A stretch of DNA of 18,358 nt from positions 1-18,358 of the forward strand of contig CAMPAF010000023.1 of NCBI GenBank assembly GCA_946631535.1, read 5' to 3'. The DNA is from an uncultured Verrucomicrobiota bacterium. Lineage in GTDB: Bacteria; Verrucomicrobiota; Kiritimatiellia; RFP12; UBA1067. Position 1 is the stretch's first letter. Every line of letters starts with the position of its first letter. Made by a program: the position numbers and the translations under genes. Of this stretch, positions 15,850-18,358 are shown piece by piece. A model generated the notes under the pieces. The model saw only the letters and a list, made by a program, of their open reading frames with translations, was not told the DNA's origin and did no database searches.

Positions 15850-15878
15850 ATTATAGACCATCCCTTCGCCAAAGGCAA
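15850..15878 (-). promoter_or_regulatory. Putative strong sigma70-type promoter of repeat protein A
   Basis: On the minus strand TTGCCT (15878-15873) and a perfect TATAAT (15855-15850) are separated by 17 bp, 40 nt before the start codon, giving a leader of about 33 nt with the purine-rich AAGAAAGAG ribosome binding region. This is the best promoter match in the window. The -35 box is part of a perfect inverted repeat. Confidence 0.6.
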
Positions 15879-15892
15879 GCCTAAAGCCTTTG
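15870..15892. repeat. Perfect 7-bp inverted repeat between beta-helix gene and repeat protein A
   Basis: CAAAGGC (15870-15876) and GCCTTTG (15886-15892) form a hairpin with a 9-base loop, beginning four bases after the stop codon of the beta-helix gene. No T-run follows, so it is not a standard intrinsic terminator. Because it covers the -35 box of the next gene, it could be an operator. Confidence 0.5.
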
Positions 15893-15896
15893 TGGA

Positions 15897-18358
15897 CTAC
15901 CGCAAGGTGACGATGCGGATGTCATCAAGACGGGCCTCGTACGTGCCGGGCGCGAAGCGGCGGTCGGCGCGCACCATGATGCGGACGATCGTCTTACCCG
16001 TGTAGAAGCGCAAGGGTATCGAAACATCCGTCCACTCGCCCGCCGGCAGGCTTTTCCCGACCGGCAGGCCGCGCAGGATGCGCGCCTGCGTGTTGTCCGA
16101 GAACGCAAGGTCCAGCGTGACCGTGCCGGCCGATTTCTCGTCCGTCGGCTTCATGCGATACTTGAGGCGCGTAGTCGGCCACACTGGGCTCTCGCCCTTC
16201 CAGATGTCGGCGTAGACGAACGCGTACTTCGGATCCTTCAGCTCCGCACGGAACAGAAGCTCGCCGTTTTCCACGCGGCAGCACCAGTCGCCCTGCCCGC
16301 GCACTCCCCCCCAACGCGCGACCGTGTTCTCGATCGGACGATTCGCCTCGCAGTCGATCGTCACGTCCACCGGCGGCACCTTCGGCATGAGCGATTCCGG
16401 CATCGGGAACTCACCCGTCCGCACGGCGCGCACATTGGCCGCCGGCTCCTTCAGAATACATTCCTCCAGGCTGGATGAAAAACGGAAGTCCTCCAGCTCC
16501 AGACACCCCGTCCGCGCGATGATCGGCCCCGAAAGGGAGTTCGCCATCTCGAAGACGCCATGACCTTCTCCCTCGGCAATGACCGAAGGCTTCGGCACCC
16601 AAAGCTGGCTCGCGCGAAACACGGCCGTGCCCTTGTCGCCCGGCGCGAAGTGAAAGCCTGCGCTTTCCTTCCCGGAGGCAGTTTCGTACGGCGTCACCTG
16701 CACGAGCGCCGCGTCCACGCGGCTGCCCTCGGCCTGCTCCAGTTCCACGCCGCGCGCGATCGTATCGGCGCCGTGCATCACCACCGTCGCGCGGTTCTTC
16801 CCGCGAAACGCCATGCCGTCCTTCGCGGCGAACACGAACGTGCCGCGGATGCGCTCGTCCGCGCAGTCGGTGAACACGTGCGCCTCCAGGCGGCGACGCA
16901 TGTTCCAGCTCTGCACAGGGATGTTTTGGCCGCCCGACGGACATCCCGCCGGCGGCTTCCCGTTGACGTGCGGCAGGTTGAACGCGAGCCGCTGGGAGTA
17001 GTGCGGATTGAAGAGCGTCTCTTCCACCCAGCCACGGCGCGACGAGTTGCCCACGACGAGCATCTTCTGCCACGCGACGCCGGAGAGGTACGCGATGCGG
17101 TGTCCGCCCGAGGGATGCGTCGCGAAGTCCGCGCCGCGCCAGGCGTTCGCGATGCAGACGTCCGCGAGCCACGTGTCCTCGCCGAGCGACCGCACCGCCC
17201 ACGGGTACGACTCCGGATCGAGAACCGGATTCTCGGGATACCACACAAGCACGCCGCGCAGGCCCGATTTCGGCGCGAGCGAGATGAAAGGCGCGCCGTT
17301 CTCGTCGCCCTTCCCGTAGCGGACGAGCAGCACGCTGCCGCCGGCGGCGGTGTGGTGCGGCGCGGCCGAAGATCCGCGCAGCTCCACGCCCGCCGGCACG
17401 GTCACCGGTCCCTTGAACGAATACATGCCCGACGGCACGTACACCGTGCCGCCGCCCTTCGCCGCGTCGAGCGCCCGCTGAAGCGCCGCCGCGTTGTCGT
17501 CCGCGTTCGTGGACGCGCCGTAGTCGACGACGTTGAACAATCTGTCGCTTGTCGGGCGCGGCCAGGCCATCGGCTCGTGCCGCACAGGCTCGCCGTTGCC
17601 GTCCTTGACGATGATGTTGGAAAGCTCCTTGCCCTTGTTCACGGGCGGCTTGCCGCCGAAGTCGCACGCGAGGAACTGCACGACCGTCGCGAAGTTCGTC
17701 GTCATGAGCGAACTCTGCGCGCAACGGTCGAAGCGCGTGTCGTAAACCGCGAGACCCACGCCGTTCACGCGGTCCACCTCCAGGCCAGTTTCGCACCATA
17801 CGAACCTGCTCTCGTCCATCACCGCGTTGGACGTCCCGCGCTTCCCCTGCGCGAACCGGCAGCCCGTGCGGTAGCCGTCCACCTTCAATCGCCACACGTA
17901 TTCCCAGTCGCTGCGACCGTACCATGCGCCAAGCGTATCGCGCGCCTTCAGCCAGTCACGCAGGCGCCGCTCGTCGGGCGCGCCGGGCAGGCCGCTCTCG
18001 GACCACACGCGCGGACTCACCTCGACGTCGATCACGCGTCCGATGTCGGTGGTGGAATCCACCGCGAAGCCTGTCTTGAGCGCGCAGATGCGCACGTCGC
18101 GGAACATGTGCAGCTCGTTCGGCTCCGGACCGATGGCGATTGCCTGCCAGGCGTTCACGAACGTGCAGTCGCGGATGGTCTGGTGGTCTGGCGCGCGACG
18201 CGGCTTCATCTTCGCGCGCACGGTCCACGGGTAGGGCGTCGGCGCGTCGAGCGTCTGTTCGGGGTAGTGGAAGACGAGTCCCTGCAGCGCGCTGGACGTT
18301 CCCATGCGAAAGGCCGGCTCGCCGTTCTCGTCACCGCGCCCCGCGACGATCGCGAGGA
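15897..18358 (-). CDS. Tandem pectate-lyase-3-type beta-helix protein (partial, 5' end outside window)
   Basis: At least 819 residues; the frame stays open to the window edge, so the N-terminus and any signal peptide are not seen. The Met at 18305 is internal. The chain holds two related right-handed beta-helix modules. The second opens with LFNVVDYGASTNADDNAAAL (from about 17545) and GGTVYVPSGMYSFKG, the hallmark of Pectate_lyase_3 (PF12708). Its segment GKGDENGAPF, then GLRGVLVWYPENP, then YPWAVRS is repeated in the first, incomplete module as GRGDENGEPAF, ALQGLVFHYPEQ, YPWTVRA. The last 160 residues (from about 16380) look like a jelly-roll sugar-binding domain (DVTIDCEANRP to YEARLDDIRIVTLR). 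The family includes lyases and hydrolases of acidic polysaccharides as well as non-catalytic helices; catalytic residues cannot be assigned. It is followed after 86 bp by repeat protein A under its own promoter. Confidence 0.8.
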   Translation of the reverse strand, partial: LAIVAGRGDENGEPAFRMGTSSALQGLVFHYPEQTLDAPTPYPWTVRAKMKPRRAPDHQTIRDCTFVNAWQAIAIGPEPNELHMFRDVRICALKTGFAVDSTTDIGRVIDVEVSPRVWSESGLPGAPDERRLRDWLKARDTLGAWYGRSDWEYVWRLKVDGYRTGCRFAQGKRGTSNAVMDESRFVWCETGLEVDRVNGVGLAVYDTRFDRCAQSSLMTTNFATVVQFLACDFGGKPPVNKGKELSNIIVKDGNGEPVRHEPMAWPRPTSDRLFNVVDYGASTNADDNAAALQRALDAAKGGGTVYVPSGMYSFKGPVTVPAGVELRGSSAAPHHTAAGGSVLLVRYGKGDENGAPFISLAPKSGLRGVLVWYPENPVLDPESYPWAVRSLGEDTWLADVCIANAWRGADFATHPSGGHRIAYLSGVAWQKMLVVGNSSRRGWVEETLFNPHYSQRLAFNLPHVNGKPPAGCPSGGQNIPVQSWNMRRRLEAHVFTDCADERIRGTFVFAAKDGMAFRGKNRATVVMHGADTIARGVELEQAEGSRVDAALVQVTPYETASGKESAGFHFAPGDKGTAVFRASQLWVPKPSVIAEGEGHGVFEMANSLSGPIIARTGCLELEDFRFSSSLEECILKEPAANVRAVRTGEFPMPESLMPKVPPVDVTIDCEANRPIENTVARWGGVRGQGDWCCRVENGELLFRAELKDPKYAFVYADIWKGESPVWPTTRLKYRMKPTDEKSAGTVTLDLAFSDNTQARILRGLPVGKSLPAGEWTDVSIPLRFYTGKTIVRIMVRADRRFAPGTYEARLDDIRIVTLR

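Noticed and set aside
15811..15861. Longer start for repeat protein A at 15861
   Set aside because: It lies at the predicted -10 box, upstream of the expected transcript start, and would prevent the signal peptide being N-terminal.
1..18358. CRISPR arrays, tRNA/rRNA genes, insertion sequences and attachment sites
   Set aside because: No regularly spaced identical repeats, cloverleaf-like sequence, transposase or integrase motif was found by reading both strands. A covariance-model scan could still find a small RNA that I cannot see by eye.

Overview
The window is a GC-rich stretch of bacterial chromosome. Every intact gene lies on the minus strand, so transcription runs from high to low coordinates. 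The mixture of secreted glycan-active enzymes with large secreted proteins carrying autotransporter-associated beta-strand repeats suggests a polysaccharide-degrading member of the PVC group, most likely a Kiritimatiellota/Verrucomicrobiota relative. That placement is inferred from gene content and style; there is no rRNA or marker gene here to prove it.

Right part (18358 down to 4557), read in transcription order: a large beta-helix protein with two pectate-lyase-3-type modules (cut by the window edge); secreted repeat protein A; an M18 metallo-aminopeptidase; a heparinase II/III-type polysaccharide lyase; secreted repeat protein B with a discoidin-like region; and a GH5-like glycoside hydrolase. 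Gaps are 25 to 90 bp. Good sigma70-like promoters lie in front of protein A (TTGCCT-17-TATAAT) and the aminopeptidase (CAGACA-17-TACAAT). From the aminopeptidase to the GH5 gene the spacing (42, 25 and 35 bp) suggests one transcript. Five of the six products are extracytoplasmic: signal peptides are visible in four, while the fifth, the beta-helix protein, has its N-terminus outside the window and is judged by family. Together they look like a locus that binds and depolymerises a uronate-containing or otherwise complex glycan outside the cytoplasm. No transporter, sulfatase or SusC/D pair is visible.

Boundary (4083 to 4556): an AT-rich noncoding region with a promoter for the left genes, followed on the plus strand by the last 63 codons of an AraC/XylR-type regulator. 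It has no intact upstream part and appears to be a decayed regulator pointing at the GH5 gene.

Left part (4082 down to 1): two different P-loop ATPases of the AAA_14/DUF4143 type flank a short secreted beta-propeller-like protein, followed 17 bp later by a glycerol-dehydrogenase-like iron-type alcohol dehydrogenase cut by the window start. The promoter of each ATPase gene carries direct repeats about 32 to 33 bp apart, which look like operator sites. The left part has no obvious metabolic link to the right part.

No tRNA, rRNA, CRISPR array, insertion sequence or prophage gene was seen.
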